NCBI RefSeq assembly: GCF_004283755.1
Contig: NZ_SHMH01000002.1
Span: 62,001-126,000, forward strand
Source: Pseudoxanthomonas winnipegensis
Lineage (GTDB): Bacteria > Pseudomonadota > Gammaproteobacteria > Xanthomonadales > Xanthomonadaceae
Reading direction: 5' to 3'
DNA: 64,000 nt
The notes beneath the pieces were generated by a model, which had not been told where the DNA came from, made no database searches, and was given only the letters and a program-made list of their open reading frames with translations. Both the position numbers and the translations under genes were made by a program. Of this stretch, positions 47,995 to 57,047 are shown in pieces. Position 1 is the stretch's first letter; each line of letters begins with the position of its first letter.

Positions 47995-48915
47995 ATGTCC
48001 ACTTCCGCTCCCACCCTCGCATCCTCGCCCTCGCCAGCCGCGCCCAGGCTGCTGCGTGCCGCCGACGCCGCCCTGCTGCTGGTCGCCATCGTCTGGGGCA
48101 CCAGCTACGGCGTGGCCAAGGGCGCGCTGGCGTTCTACCCCGTGCTGGGCTTTTTGGCCGTGCGCTTCCTGCTGACCACCGCGCTGCTGGCGCCGGCGTG
48201 TCTGCGCGCCACCCGGGCGCAGTGGCGCGGCGCCGTGCGCGCCGGTCTGCCGCTGGGCGGGCTGCTGCTGGCGATCTTCCTGTGCGAGACCTACGGCGTG
48301 GCGCACACCCAGGCCAGCCACGCGGCCTTCCTCATCAGCCTGTGCGTGGTGTTCACGCCGTTCGCCGAATGGGCATTGCTGGGCCGGAGGCCGGCCGCGG
48401 TGGTGGTGGCCTGTGCGGCGGTCTCCCTGGCCGGGGCGGCCCTGCTCGCCGGCGGCCCGCGGATGCACTGGGGCTGGGGCGATGCGCTGATGCTGGCTGC
48501 GGCCGTGCTGCGGGCGATCACGGGCTGTGCCACCAGCGGGCTCGCGCGCCGGCATGCGCAGGCACCGATGCTGCTGCTGACCGCCGTGCAATCCGCCGTG
48601 GTCGGCACCGGGTGCCTGGCGCTGGCGTGGGTCCTGCTGCCCGCCGGCCTGCCCGCGCTGCCGCAGGCCGGCGCCTTCTGGTGGGCCTGTCTCTACCTGG
48701 TGCTGGGCTGCACGGTGTTCGCCCTGGTGGCGCAGAACTGGGCGCTGCGCCGCGGCACGCCCAGCCGCGTGGGCCTGCTGATGGGCACCGAGCCGGTGTG
48801 GGGCGCGCTGTTCGCGGTGGTGTGGCTGGGCGAACGGCTCACCGTGGCCGGCTGGCTGGGCGGCGCGCTGATCGTGGGCGCGGCGCTCTGGACGCTGCGC
48901 AGCGGGAAAGTTTGA
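47995..48915 (+). CDS. DMT-superfamily (EamA) transporter
   Basis: A 306-residue ten-helix permease with two EamA repeats: the first starts at ALLLVAIVWGTSYGVAKGAL, and the second has LYLVLGCTVFALVAQNWALR with TEPVWGALFAVVWLGERLT. EamA proteins export amino acids, metabolites or toxic compounds; which one here is unknown. The divergent LysR gene is the likely regulator. Confidence 0.88.
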   Translation: MSTSAPTLASSPSPAAPRLLRAADAALLLVAIVWGTSYGVAKGALAFYPVLGFLAVRFLLTTALLAPACLRATRAQWRGAVRAGLPLGGLLLAIFLCETYGVAHTQASHAAFLISLCVVFTPFAEWALLGRRPAAVVVACAAVSLAGAALLAGGPRMHWGWGDALMLAAAVLRAITGCATSGLARRHAQAPMLLLTAVQSAVVGTGCLALAWVLLPAGLPALPQAGAFWWACLYLVLGCTVFALVAQNWALRRGTPSRVGLLMGTEPVWGALFAVVWLGERLTVAGWLGGALIVGAALWTLRSGKV

Positions 48916-48951
48916 ACCGTTCGAACCACGCGCTTTGCCGTGCAACTGCAC

Positions 48952-48979
48952 AAAAAAGACGGCGCCGAAAGGCGCCGTC
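48952..48979 (-). terminator. Terminator of the BON-domain gene
   Basis: On minus, the 9-bp stem GACGGCGCC / GGCGCCGTC (48979-48971 with 48966-48958, loop TTTC) is followed by six Ts (48957-48952). On plus the same hairpin is followed by CTTTG, so it may also end the DMT transcript weakly. Confidence 0.88.
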
Positions 48980-49005
48980 CTTTGTCTGAAGCCGATGGAC
49001 GCGGC

Positions 49006-49392
49006 TTACTTCTTGGTCGCCGCGACGACCTTCAGCTTGGTCGCATTGACGCTCTTCACGCCTTCGATGGCCTTGGCCTTGGCAACGGTGCGGTCCTTCT
49101 CGGCCTTGGTGGCGGTGGTACCGCTCAGCCAGACCACGCCGTCCTTGGTCTCCACCGACACGTCGGTGCCCGAAACGCCCTTGCTGGCCAGCAGATCGGC
49201 CTTGACCTTGGTGGTGATCCAGGTGTCGGTGCCCGGCTGGTCGGACTTGTCCGGCGGCATGGCGTCGCTGTGCTGCATGCCGGCGTGGTCCATCGGCTTG
49301 TCGGTCTGCGCGCTCTGCGCCCAGACCGGAGCCGACAGGCTCACGGTGAGCAGGGTGGCGATAGCGAGCGAAGTACGGTTGCGGAGTTTCAT
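49006..49392 (-). CDS. Periplasmic BON-domain protein
   Basis: A 128-residue exported protein. Signal peptide ends near SLSAPVWA, followed by a polar Met/His/Asp-rich segment and one BON domain (about 58-128: WITTKVKADLLASKGVSGTD ... GVVWLSGTTATKAEKDRTVAKAKAIEGVKSV). BON domains bind membranes or lipids and occur in osmotic-stress proteins such as OsmY. AAGGAG is 6 bases before the ATG. A monocistronic unit with its own terminator. Confidence 0.88.
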   Translation of the reverse strand: MKLRNRTSLAIATLLTVSLSAPVWAQSAQTDKPMDHAGMQHSDAMPPDKSDQPGTDTWITTKVKADLLASKGVSGTDVSVETKDGVVWLSGTTATKAEKDRTVAKAKAIEGVKSVNATKLKVVAATKK

Positions 49393-49507
49393 GGCGCGCT
49401 CCTTAGTTGGCGCTTTGGTGTGGCGCCACGGTGCACGCCCCCGCATTCAACGCCAGTGACTGAAAGCGCTTGCGCTTCGTCGCGCCGCCTGAACGCGCCG
49501 GGCAGGT

Positions 49508-50338
49508 CTAGTTCAGCCCCGGCTCGTCCAGTCGCAGCGTCAGGCACTTGGCCGAGCCGCCGGCCTTGAGGAACTCATCCAGCGGTGTCTCCCGCACGCG
49601 ATAGCCGTGCGCGGCCAGCGCCTGGCGCAGCGCTGCACTGGCGCGGTTGAGGATCACCACGTTGTCCAGGTTGACCGCGTTGCAGGCGAAGGCCAGCGCG
49701 TCTTCCTCGGACACCGCGATGCGCTTGTCTTCCGGCACGCGTGCGGCGATGGCCGCCTGCGCGGTCTCGTCGAAGGCCGCGGGGAAGTACAGCAGCTCGC
49801 CGCCGGACAGCGGGCACAGGCAGGTGTCCAGGTGATAGAAGCGCGGATCGACCAGCCGCAGCGGCACCACCTCGAGGCCCAGCCGTTCCTGCAGCGCGGC
49901 GGCGGCGCGCGCATCGCTGCGGTGGCCATAGCCGAACCACAGCCGCGGCGCGGCGCGATCGAGCAGCGCATCGCCAGCGCCTTCGAACTCGATCCCGTCC
50001 AGCAGGTCCACCGCGAAGCGCGCCCCGGCGAACCACTGGGTGAAATGCGGCTCCTCGCCGGCGCGCTCGGCATGGCGGAAGCGGCTGGGCACGGCCAGGT
50101 CGCGATAGACCAGCCCGGCGTTGGCGGTGAACACCATGTCCGGCAGGCCCGGCACGTGCGGGATCAGTTCCACGTCGGCCGCATCGGCCACCATGGCGTG
50201 CAGGTTCTCCCACTGGCGCTGCGCGCGGCCGCGGTCGGCCTGGTCGCGGTTGCCGGTCATCCAGGGGTTGATGTCGTAGTCCACCGAGAAGTGCGTGGGC
50301 GGGCACATCAGCACGCGCGGGCGGGGCGAGGTCGACAT
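49508..50338 (-). CDS. Arginine deiminase/DDAH-like amidinohydrolase
   Basis: A 276-residue protein of the amidinotransferase (guanidine-modifying) superfamily. Recognisable are FTANAGLVY, EGAGDAL, the histidine in DPRFYHLDTCLCPL and the nucleophile Cys265 in GGSAKCLTLRLDEP. Relatives hydrolyse arginine, methylarginines or citrulline-type substrates. ATG 50338 was chosen over a TTG two codons upstream. Divergent from an AsnC/Lrp regulator, which suggests amino-acid-responsive control. The exact substrate is not determined. Confidence 0.82.
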   Translation of the reverse strand: MSTSPRPRVLMCPPTHFSVDYDINPWMTGNRDQADRGRAQRQWENLHAMVADAADVELIPHVPGLPDMVFTANAGLVYRDLAVPSRFRHAERAGEEPHFTQWFAGARFAVDLLDGIEFEGAGDALLDRAAPRLWFGYGHRSDARAAAALQERLGLEVVPLRLVDPRFYHLDTCLCPLSGGELLYFPAAFDETAQAAIAARVPEDKRIAVSEEDALAFACNAVNLDNVVILNRASAALRQALAAHGYRVRETPLDEFLKAGGSAKCLTLRLDEPGLN

Positions 50339-50427
50339 GGGCAAGCGTCTCGTGATTGGCGTTGTGGCATCCTAGGCCGCGCGCAAACCAGCAAGAAGCG
50401 CGCAGATCGCCAGTGTTTGCCGGATTT

Positions 50428-50463
50428 CTGTCAAATCGATGACAGGCGCTGGCGAATCGCCAG
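50428..50463. promoter_or_regulatory. Palindromes in the amidinohydrolase / AsnC divergent region
   Basis: Two perfect dyads: CTGTCA-AATCGA-TGACAG (50428-50445) and CTGGCG-AAT-CGCCAG (50449-50463). A related half-site GATCGCCAG lies at about 50406. They sit in the 153-base spacer between the divergent genes and are good candidates for AsnC/Lrp binding. TAGGAT at about 50375-50370 on minus may be the hydrolase -10. Confidence 0.5.
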
Positions 50464-50491
50464 ACTTCCATTCGCCCTCCGGAGGCCCGCC

Positions 50492-50923
50492 ATGGCCGAA
50501 GCCCTCGACGTCCTGGATCAGGATCTCATCGCCTTGTTACGGGCCGACAGTCGAACGCCCGCCGCGCTGCTGGCCAAGCAGCTCAAGGTCTCGCGCAGCA
50601 CCGTGCAGAACCGCATCACCCGCCTGCAGCGCAGCGGCCTGCTGCTGGGCTTCACCATCCGCCTGGCCAACGAGGACGGCCTGCACGGCGTGCGCGCCAT
50701 CACCCAGATCGAGGTCCGCGGCGGCGCCACCGACAAGGTCGTGGCCGCCCTGCGCCGCCTGCCGGAGGTGGTGAGCGTGTATTCCACCAACGGCCGCTGG
50801 GACCTGGTGGCCGAGGTGCGCACCGACGACCTGGCCGGCTTCGACCAGGCCCTGCGCCGCCTGCGCGACATCGAAGGCATCGCCGCCTCCGAGACCAGCC
50901 TGCTGCTGGCCGAACAGCGCTGA
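50492..50923 (+). CDS. Lrp/AsnC-family transcriptional regulator
   Basis: A 143-residue feast/famine regulator. An N-terminal HTH (LDQDLIALLRADSRTPAALL then KQLKVSRSTVQNRITRLQRS) is followed by a RAM ligand-binding domain (about 65-140). GGAGG stands 6 bases before the ATG. Probably regulates the divergent amidinohydrolase through the palindromes between them, sensing an amino acid (inference). Confidence 0.9.
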   Translation: MAEALDVLDQDLIALLRADSRTPAALLAKQLKVSRSTVQNRITRLQRSGLLLGFTIRLANEDGLHGVRAITQIEVRGGATDKVVAALRRLPEVVSVYSTNGRWDLVAEVRTDDLAGFDQALRRLRDIEGIAASETSLLLAEQR

Positions 50924-50926
50924 GGC

Positions 50927-51178
50927 TCAGCCGGCCTTGCGGCGCCGCAAACGCGCCAGCTGGCGGGCTTTGCGCCCCGCGGCACGCAACAGCGCGCGAC
51001 GCGCCCGGATCCGGCCCACGAGTTGCCAGACGAGCAGACCGACGAACAGCACGACCAGCGCCGCTTCGCCGCTGTGAGCCAAGGTCTGCAGCAGCACCGT
51101 CGCCGACACCACGGCGCCCAGGCCGATCCACGACCAGCGCGCGCCACGCAGCTCCTGCTGCAAGGCCTCAGCGGCCAT
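50927..51178 (-). CDS. Small two-helix membrane protein, very basic C-terminus
   Basis: An 83-residue protein starting MAAEALQQELRGARWSWIGL with two hydrophobic segments (about 15-30 and 35-50) and a tail rich in Arg/Lys (RIRARRALLRAAGRKARQLA). The frame stays open further upstream, but those codons overlap the dioxygenase gene and look non-coding. ATG 51178 or GTG 51187 may be the start. Function unknown; the reality of the gene rests on frame and hydropathy only. Confidence 0.5.
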   Translation of the reverse strand: MAAEALQQELRGARWSWIGLGAVVSATVLLQTLAHSGEAALVVLFVGLLVWQLVGRIRARRALLRAAGRKARQLARLRRRKAG

Positions 51179-51363
51179 CTCGCGCACAGCGGCGCCGGCA
51201 GCTGCAGGCGCGCGACGAGCTGTGCGATCGGCCCGCGTCGCCAGCGCGGCAGGTCGGTTGCGCGGAGGTGAGGGGTCGGGAAGGGTGAGGCGTCCATGTC
51301 CGACTCGTGCGTCAGGCAGGCCCTCAGGATAGCGGCGTGATGCGCCTTTGGCGCCCGCCGGCC

Positions 51364-52062
51364 CTAGCCGCCGTAGAGCTTGGTCGCGGGCTGGAACAGC
51401 ACCCAGCTGGTGGCGATGTACTTGTCGCCGCCCTGCGGACGGTTGCCGCGGTGGGTGTGGGTGAAGGCGGCCGGGGCGATCAGCAGGCTGCCGGTGCGCG
51501 GGGCGATCTTGCGCTGCTGGTGGAAGAACTCGGTCTCCCCGGCCTGGAAGCCATCGTTGAGGTACAGCGTCCACAGCAGGTGGCGGTGCAGGGTCTCGGC
51601 CTGCTTGTCCTTCGGGTACAGCTCGCAGTGCCAGTAGGGGTAGCCGCCCTCGCCGGCGCGGTAGCGCTGCAGGTTGATCCGCCCGGGGCGGAACACCGCC
51701 GTCATCAGGTCGGACAGGGTGGCGTCGTCGATCGTCTCCAGGTCTTCGTAGCCGATGCGCCGCGCGCTGCCGCCCTGCGGGGTGTACTGCAGCATCACCG
51801 GCGCGATCAGCGCGAAGGGATAGGTACGCAGGTATTCCTTGAGCCCGGCGAACACCGCCTGGTTGAGCGCCTGCTCCACGTCGGCCCAGCCGTGCTGGCC
51901 GCTGATGGCGATGTCGCTGGAGCGCTTGAGCTCAGGGAAGTGGCCGCCGCCGATCCGGCCCGGCGCTTCCTGACCGCTGGCTTCGAAGCGGGCGACGATG
52001 GCGGCGCAGGTGTCGGCGGGGACGGCCCCGTCGATCACCGCGATGAGATCCTGTTCGTGCAT
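51364..52062 (-). CDS. 2-oxoglutarate/Fe(II)-dependent dioxygenase family protein
   Basis: A 232-residue double-stranded beta-helix protein resembling prolyl-4-hydroxylase-like and PKHD-type oxygenases. The iron region appears as YWHCELYP (His-x-Glu instead of the common His-x-Asp) with a distal His in FTHTHRGNRPQGGDKYIATSW, whose Arg or Lys could bind 2-oxoglutarate. Typical oxygenase wording HRHLLWTLYLND and GETEFFHQQRKIAPRTGSLL is present. Substrate unknown. Starts at ATG 52062, 20 bases after the APC permease gene on the same strand. Confidence 0.8.
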   Translation of the reverse strand: MHEQDLIAVIDGAVPADTCAAIVARFEASGQEAPGRIGGGHFPELKRSSDIAISGQHGWADVEQALNQAVFAGLKEYLRTYPFALIAPVMLQYTPQGGSARRIGYEDLETIDDATLSDLMTAVFRPGRINLQRYRAGEGGYPYWHCELYPKDKQAETLHRHLLWTLYLNDGFQAGETEFFHQQRKIAPRTGSLLIAPAAFTHTHRGNRPQGGDKYIATSWVLFQPATKLYGG

Positions 52063-52082
52063 GGCCTGCACGATAGCAGCGC

Positions 52083-53675
52083 TCAGCGATTCGTGGCCTC
52101 GCCCAGCGCCGGCGTGCGCCAGCCGGCGCGCACGCCCCACAGGTAGAACACCACGCCCACCACCGCCACCACGGCCAGGTCCATGCCGTAGCTCAGGTAG
52201 CCGTGGCCGCCGAAGGTGGTGCTGCCGCCCCAGGACAGCAGTGCCACCGCCGGCAGGTAGGTCAGCAGCCAGGCCGCGCCGCGCAGCTGGCGGCGCAGGT
52301 CCGGCCAGCCGCGGCGGTGCTGCGACCAGGCGTAGACCGGCAGGGCCACGGCCATCAGCAGGATGATCTCCCCGGTCAGCGGCCAGCGCGCCCAGTACAG
52401 CAGTTCGGTGGCCATGACGAAGGCCACGCCGGCCAGCAGCGGCAGGCCGGGCAGGCGCAGCGGACGCGGCAGGTCCGGCGCGCTGCGGCGCAGCGCCATC
52501 GCGCTGACCGGACCGGTGAGGTAGGAGATGATCGTCGCCACCGAGATCACCGCCGCCAGCGTGCCCCAGCCGCGGAAGAAGAACAGGAACAGGTAGGACA
52601 CCACCAGGTTCAGCCACATCGCCGGGCGCGGCACGCCCCAGCGCGGATGCAGCCGGCCCAGCAGCGCCGGCAGGGTGCCGTTGCGCTCCATGCCGTAGAT
52701 CATGCGCGAGGTGGTGGCGGTGTAGGTGATGCCGGTGCCCGAGGGGCTGATGAAGGCATCGGCGTAGAGCAGCATCGCCAGCCAGTGCAGGTTGACGATG
52801 ATCGCCAGCTCGGCGAACGGCGAGCGGAAGTCGATGCCGTGCCAGCCGGCCTTGGCCAGCAGGTCCGGCGGCACCGCGCCCAGGTAGGCCACCTGCAGGA
52901 TCAGGTAGATCACCGTGGCCAGCGCGATCGAGCCGAGCACGGCGAAGGGGATGCTGCGGCCCGGGTTGCGCGCCTCGCCGGCCAGGTTCACCGGGCTCTG
53001 GAAGCCGTTGAAGCTGAACACGATGCCGGCCGTAGCCACCGCGGTCAGCACCGCGGCCAGGTCCAGCGTGTCGCGCCCGCCGTGCACGCCGACCGAGAAG
53101 TTCTCCTGGTGGAAGCCGCTGGCGATCAGCGCCACGCCGGTGGCCGCCGGCACCACCAGCTTGAACACGGTGATGGCCGTGTTGGAGTGGGCGAAGAGCT
53201 TGACGCTCCAGAAGTTGAGGAAGAAGTACACCAGCACCAGCGCGGCGGCGATCAGCAGCCCGGGCTCGGCCAGCTCGCCCTGGCCACCCGGCAGATGCAT
53301 GTACAGCGCCTGCGCCCAGGGATAGGGCCAGGACGCCATGTACTGGACCGAGGCCTCGGCCTCGACCGGGATCACCGAGACGATGGCGATCCAGTTGGCC
53401 CAGCCGGCGATGAAGCCCACCAGGGCGCCGTGCGAATAGTGGCTGTAGCGCACCATGCCGCCGGATTCGGGGAACATCGCGCCCAGCTCGGCATAGGTCA
53501 GGGCGATGGTGGTGATGATGGCCGCGCCGAACACCCAGGCCCAGATCGCGCCTGGACCGGCCAGGCCCGCCGCGCGCCAGGCGCCGAACAGCCAGCCCGA
53601 GCCGATGATCGAGCCCAGGCCGGTGAGCATGAGCGCGAAGGGGCCGACATCGCGGCGCGGGGAAGCTGAAGCCAT
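52083..53675 (-). CDS. APC-family amino acid permease
   Basis: A 530-residue transporter with about 12-14 membrane helices. The first helix holds the APC substrate signature GLGSIIGSGWLFG; YAELGAMFPESGGMVRYSHY follows the second, and helix 6 has GIVFSFNGFQSPVNLAGE. It resembles YveA-type aspartate or glutamate/proton symporters. AGGTG precedes the ATG by 8 bases. Its co-oriented neighbour downstream, the 2OG dioxygenase, may act on the imported compound (inference). Confidence 0.9.
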   Translation of the reverse strand: MASASPRRDVGPFALMLTGLGSIIGSGWLFGAWRAAGLAGPGAIWAWVFGAAIITTIALTYAELGAMFPESGGMVRYSHYSHGALVGFIAGWANWIAIVSVIPVEAEASVQYMASWPYPWAQALYMHLPGGQGELAEPGLLIAAALVLVYFFLNFWSVKLFAHSNTAITVFKLVVPAATGVALIASGFHQENFSVGVHGGRDTLDLAAVLTAVATAGIVFSFNGFQSPVNLAGEARNPGRSIPFAVLGSIALATVIYLILQVAYLGAVPPDLLAKAGWHGIDFRSPFAELAIIVNLHWLAMLLYADAFISPSGTGITYTATTSRMIYGMERNGTLPALLGRLHPRWGVPRPAMWLNLVVSYLFLFFFRGWGTLAAVISVATIISYLTGPVSAMALRRSAPDLPRPLRLPGLPLLAGVAFVMATELLYWARWPLTGEIILLMAVALPVYAWSQHRRGWPDLRRQLRGAAWLLTYLPAVALLSWGGSTTFGGHGYLSYGMDLAVVAVVGVVFYLWGVRAGWRTPALGEATNR

Positions 53676-53787
53676 GGGACCAACACCTGTTCGGACGCCG
53701 CCTGGACGCGGCCGGAAGCCCGGGATTGTCTCAGGAAGCTGACGCCGACGTCAGGTGGCGGTCATCCGCGGCCCGCGGCGCAAGGCC

Positions 53788-54789
53788 TCAATCGGCGTGA
53801 TAGCGCTCGGCCGCCTCGACTTCCTCGCGCGAGCCGATGAACACCGGCACGCGCTGGTGCAGCTGTTCGGGCTGCAGGTCCAGGATGCGCGCCCGGCCAG
53901 TGCTGGCCAGGCCGCCGGCCTGCTCGATCAGCAGGCCCATCGGGTTGGCCTCGTACATCAGGCGCAGCTTGCCGGCCTTGGACGGGTCCTTGAGGTCGCG
54001 CGGATAGATGAAGATTCCGCCGCGCGTCAGGATGCGATGCACGTCGGCCACCATCGAGGCGATCCAGCGCATGTTGAAGTCCTTGCCACGCGGGCCGTCC
54101 CGGCCGGCCAGCAGGTCGGCCACGTAGGCGTGCATCTGCGGCTCCCAGTGGCGCTGGTTGGACATGTTGACGGCGAACTCGGCGGTCTGCGCCGGCACCT
54201 GCATGCGCGGCTGGGTCAGCACGAACAGGCCCTGCTCGCGGTCCAGGGTGAAGCCGTGGGTGCCGTGGCCAGTGGTCAGCACCAGCATGGTCTGCGGCCC
54301 GTAGATGCAGTAGCCGGCGGCGACCTGGTCGCGGCCCGGCTGCAGGAAGTCGGCGTCGGTGGGCGATTCGACATGGTCCTTCGGGCAGCGCAGCACCGAG
54401 AAGATCGTGCCCACCGAGACGTTGACGTCGATGTTGGAGCTGCCGTCCAGCGGGTCGAACAGCAGCAGGAACTCGCCGTGCGGATACTCGTCCGGCACCG
54501 GCATGGCGTGGTCCATCTCCTCCGAGGCGCAGGCGGCCAGGTGGCCGCCCCAGGCGTTGGCTTCCAGCAGGATGTCGTTGCTGATCACGTCCAGCTTCTT
54601 CTGCGCCTCGCCCTGCACGTTGCCGGTGCCGGCCTCGCCCAGCACCCCGCCCAGCGCGCCCTTGCTCACCGCCACCGAGATGCTGGTGCAGGCGCGCACG
54701 ACGACGGAAATCAGCTGGCGCAGTTCGGCGCTGATACGGCCGGCGCGCTGTTCTTCGACCAGGTAGCGGGTCAGGGTGACGGGCTGCAT
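53788..54789 (-). CDS. fbp: Class 1 fructose-1,6-bisphosphatase
   Basis: A 333-residue gluconeogenic phosphatase. The metal/phosphate motif [20 protein letters not shown] and substrate region [15 protein letters not shown], together with [16 protein letters not shown], are diagnostic of class 1 enzymes. It hydrolyses fructose 1,6-bisphosphate to fructose 6-phosphate. ATG 54789 ([14 protein letters not shown]) matches relatives; the frame stays open upstream but is non-coding there. It lies downstream of a long repeat-bearing spacer. Confidence 0.96.
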   Translation of the reverse strand: MQPVTLTRYLVEEQRAGRISAELRQLISVVVRACTSISVAVSKGALGGVLGEAGTGNVQGEAQKKLDVISNDILLEANAWGGHLAACASEEMDHAMPVPDEYPHGEFLLLFDPLDGSSNIDVNVSVGTIFSVLRCPKDHVESPTDADFLQPGRDQVAAGYCIYGPQTMLVLTTGHGTHGFTLDREQGLFVLTQPRMQVPAQTAEFAVNMSNQRHWEPQMHAYVADLLAGRDGPRGKDFNMRWIASMVADVHRILTRGGIFIYPRDLKDPSKAGKLRLMYEANPMGLLIEQAGGLASTGRARILDLQPEQLHQRVPVFIGSREEVEAAERYHAD

Positions 54790-55148
54790 CGTGGTGGGGA
54801 CCTTCGGGCGACGTGGGGGCCGGCATTGTCGCCGCAATCGTGTGACCGCGGATATGTCGGCGACGGATCTCGTCGTCCGGCGACGCGCCCGCCGTCGCCT
54901 TTGCCCCTGCTTCCGCTCCTGCCCCCTCCCTTTCGCGAAGCGAAGGGGAGGGCTGGGGAGGGGTTGGCTTTTGTTCTTGCCTTTGCTTTTGCTGTTACCT
55001 GCGGCAAGAAGCAACCGCAACCCCAACAGCAAAAGCCAACCCCTCCCCCTCAGTCGCTAGCCGCGACTTCGAGCTCCCCTGCTTCGCAAGGGAGGGGGCA
55101 GAAGCGCGTCGCCGGTTGTGGACGCGCGATGCTCCGCCCGATGCAGCC
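54790..55148. repeat. Gene-free spacer with CCCTCCC/GGGAGGG dispersed repeat and long inverted arms
   Basis: No ORF is supported. The spacer has a hairpin of CCCTCCC...GGGAGGG type at about 54922-54952 and a perfect 19-base inverted pair 54955-54973 / 55030-55048 (GGGGAGGGGTTGGCTTTTG and complement). An alternative 12-base pairing joins 54985-54996 with 55025-55036, which overlaps the second arm. A second CTCCCCT...AAGGGAGGGGG hairpin lies at about 55073-55097. Overall organisation resembles 16395-16510. It may terminate the two-component operon on minus. Confidence 0.6.
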
Positions 55149-55790
55149 TCAAATCACCCGCAGCGTGATCGCCTTGAGCACCGCCCGGGTGCGGTCGCGG
55201 GTGCCGAGCTTGTCCAGGATCACCGACACGTAGTTCTTCACCGTGCCTTCGGCCAGGAACAGCGTGCGCGCGATCTCCTTGTTGGAATACCCGCCGGCCA
55301 GCAGCCGCAGGATCGCCACCTCGCGCTCGTTGAACGGCTCGCGCGGGGCGTCCTGCTCGCGGTAGGCGTAGCGCGCGCGCACCGGCTCGGTGCTGACCGG
55401 CTGCAGCAGCGTGTCGCCGCCGGCCACGCGCACAATGGCATCGCGCAGATCCTCCGGCGCGGCGTCCTTGAGCAGGAAGCCCTGCGCACCGGCTTCGGTC
55501 GCACGCAGCAGCAGGTCGGCATCGTCGAAGGTGGTCAGCAGCAACAGCGGGGTGGCATCGCCGGCCGCGCGCAGCCGGGTCAGCGCCTCGATGCCGTCCA
55601 CGCCGGGCATGCGGATGTCGCTGAGCACCACGTCCACCGGCTGGGCGGCCAGGCGCTCGATCAGCTCGGCTCCATCGCTGACCTCGAACGCCACCGCGAT
55701 GCCCTGCTGCAGCAGCAGCGCGCGCAGGCCGGCGCGCACCAGCGCCTGATCGTCGGCCAAAGCGACGGTGATGGAAGCGGAGGGGCTCAT
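55149..55790 (-). CDS. NarL/LuxR-type response regulator
   Basis: A 213-residue regulator. The receiver domain has phosphoacceptor Asp58 (VVLSDIRMPG), the conserved Thr in LLLLTTFDD and LLKDA; a LuxR-type HTH follows (REPFNEREVAILRLLAGGYS then NKEIARTLFLAEGTVKNYVS). It pairs with the sensor kinase whose stop overlaps this start (ATGA, 55787-55790). Target genes are unknown; DesR-like systems often control envelope or drug-export genes. Confidence 0.93.
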   Translation of the reverse strand: MSPSASITVALADDQALVRAGLRALLLQQGIAVAFEVSDGAELIERLAAQPVDVVLSDIRMPGVDGIEALTRLRAAGDATPLLLLTTFDDADLLLRATEAGAQGFLLKDAAPEDLRDAIVRVAGGDTLLQPVSTEPVRARYAYREQDAPREPFNEREVAILRLLAGGYSNKEIARTLFLAEGTVKNYVSVILDKLGTRDRTRAVLKAITLRVI

Positions 55791-56887
55791 GCGGGGATCC
55801 TGGCGGTCAGGCGCAGCGCGCCGTGGGGGGTGAGATCGATGTCCAGGCGGCCGTGAGCGGCGGCGATGCGCTCGCGCATGCCGGACAGGCCGTTGCCTTC
55901 GCGCAGGCGCGCGGCGCGCTGGCCGTTGTCCTCGATACGCAGCAGCAGCGCCTCGCCTTCGCGCGCCAGGCGCACGTGCAGCGTGTCGGCATCGGTATGG
56001 CGGGCGGTGTTGGTCAGGGCCTCCTGCACCACGCGCAGCAGGGTCTCGGCCAGCGCAGGGTCGGTGACGGTGGCGTCGGCGGCGATGTCCAGCGCCAGCG
56101 CCGGGCGCGGCAGCGGCGCGGCCAGCGCGCGCAGCGCGGTGTGCAGGTCCAGCCCGCGCGTGTCGCGCAGGGCCTGGACCACGCTGCGGATGTCGTCGAG
56201 CAGCTCGCTGGACAGCTGCTGGGCGATGCGCACCTCGCTGCGTTCGGCCAAGGCGGGGTCGCCGGCCAGCGCACGCAGGTTGAGCTTCATCGCGGTGAGC
56301 TTGTGCCCGGCCACGTCGTGCAGCTCGCGCGCCACGCGCAGGCGCTCGGCGTCGCGCGCACTGTCGGCCAGCAGCGCGCGCGTGGCCAGCAGGTCGGCAT
56401 TGACCAGGGCCAGCGCGTCGCGCGTGCGTTCGGCGTTGCGCGCGTAATAGGCCACCAGCGCCGAGAACGCCTGGAAGCTGGCGTAGATGACCACCATCAG
56501 CCACTGCCGCCTGACGCCCACGGCATCCAGCGTCAGGTACAGGCCCACATTGATCGCCACGCCGAAGGCCAGCACCACGGCCGGCCGCCAGCACATGGCC
56601 GCATGCGCCACCAGCATCACCAGCAGCACCGGCGCGGTGCCGGCGCGCGGTTCCAGGTACACCAGCCACAGCGCCAGCGCTGCCTGCACGCACAGCGCCG
56701 CATCGCGCAGGACCGCGTGGCCCTTGATCCAGTCGTAGGTGATGAACAGCCCGGCGAAGCCGCCCAGCAGCCACCAGCGCAGGACGCCGCCGTCGGCCTC
56801 GAAGCCGAACGACAGCGTCACCGCGGCGATGGTGATCAGGCCGGCGATATTGAGGGGCTCGAAGAACTCGCGCAGGGTCGGTCGCAT
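55787..56887 (-). CDS. Sensor histidine kinase (HisKA_3, DesK/NarX type)
   Basis: A 366-residue membrane kinase. About six hydrophobic segments (from about 14 to 145) form a sensor without a recognisable ligand domain. The dimerisation/phosphorylation motif RELHDVAGHKLTAMKLNLRA has His190, and the HATPase domain carries LLRVVQEALTNTARHT and NGLSGMRERIAAAHG. ATG 56887 was chosen; sequence before it does not resemble kinase. Translationally coupled to the response regulator. Divergent from the ICMT-like gene. Confidence 0.9.
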   Translation of the reverse strand: MRPTLREFFEPLNIAGLITIAAVTLSFGFEADGGVLRWWLLGGFAGLFITYDWIKGHAVLRDAALCVQAALALWLVYLEPRAGTAPVLLVMLVAHAAMCWRPAVVLAFGVAINVGLYLTLDAVGVRRQWLMVVIYASFQAFSALVAYYARNAERTRDALALVNADLLATRALLADSARDAERLRVARELHDVAGHKLTAMKLNLRALAGDPALAERSEVRIAQQLSSELLDDIRSVVQALRDTRGLDLHTALRALAAPLPRPALALDIAADATVTDPALAETLLRVVQEALTNTARHTDADTLHVRLAREGEALLLRIEDNGQRAARLREGNGLSGMRERIAAAHGRLDIDLTPHGALRLTARIPA

Positions 56888-57047
56888 GGACCGATGCTCG
56901 CCCGCCCCCGCGCAGCCGGCAATGGGCGGGCGGCAAGTCGTGACTTCCGGCAGGTCGTGTCGATGACGCTCGGCACCGGCCTGTGACGCAGGCCCGGCGC
57001 ACACTGATCCCACTGCGCGACAACGCGCCCAGCCGGAAGCCATCGCC

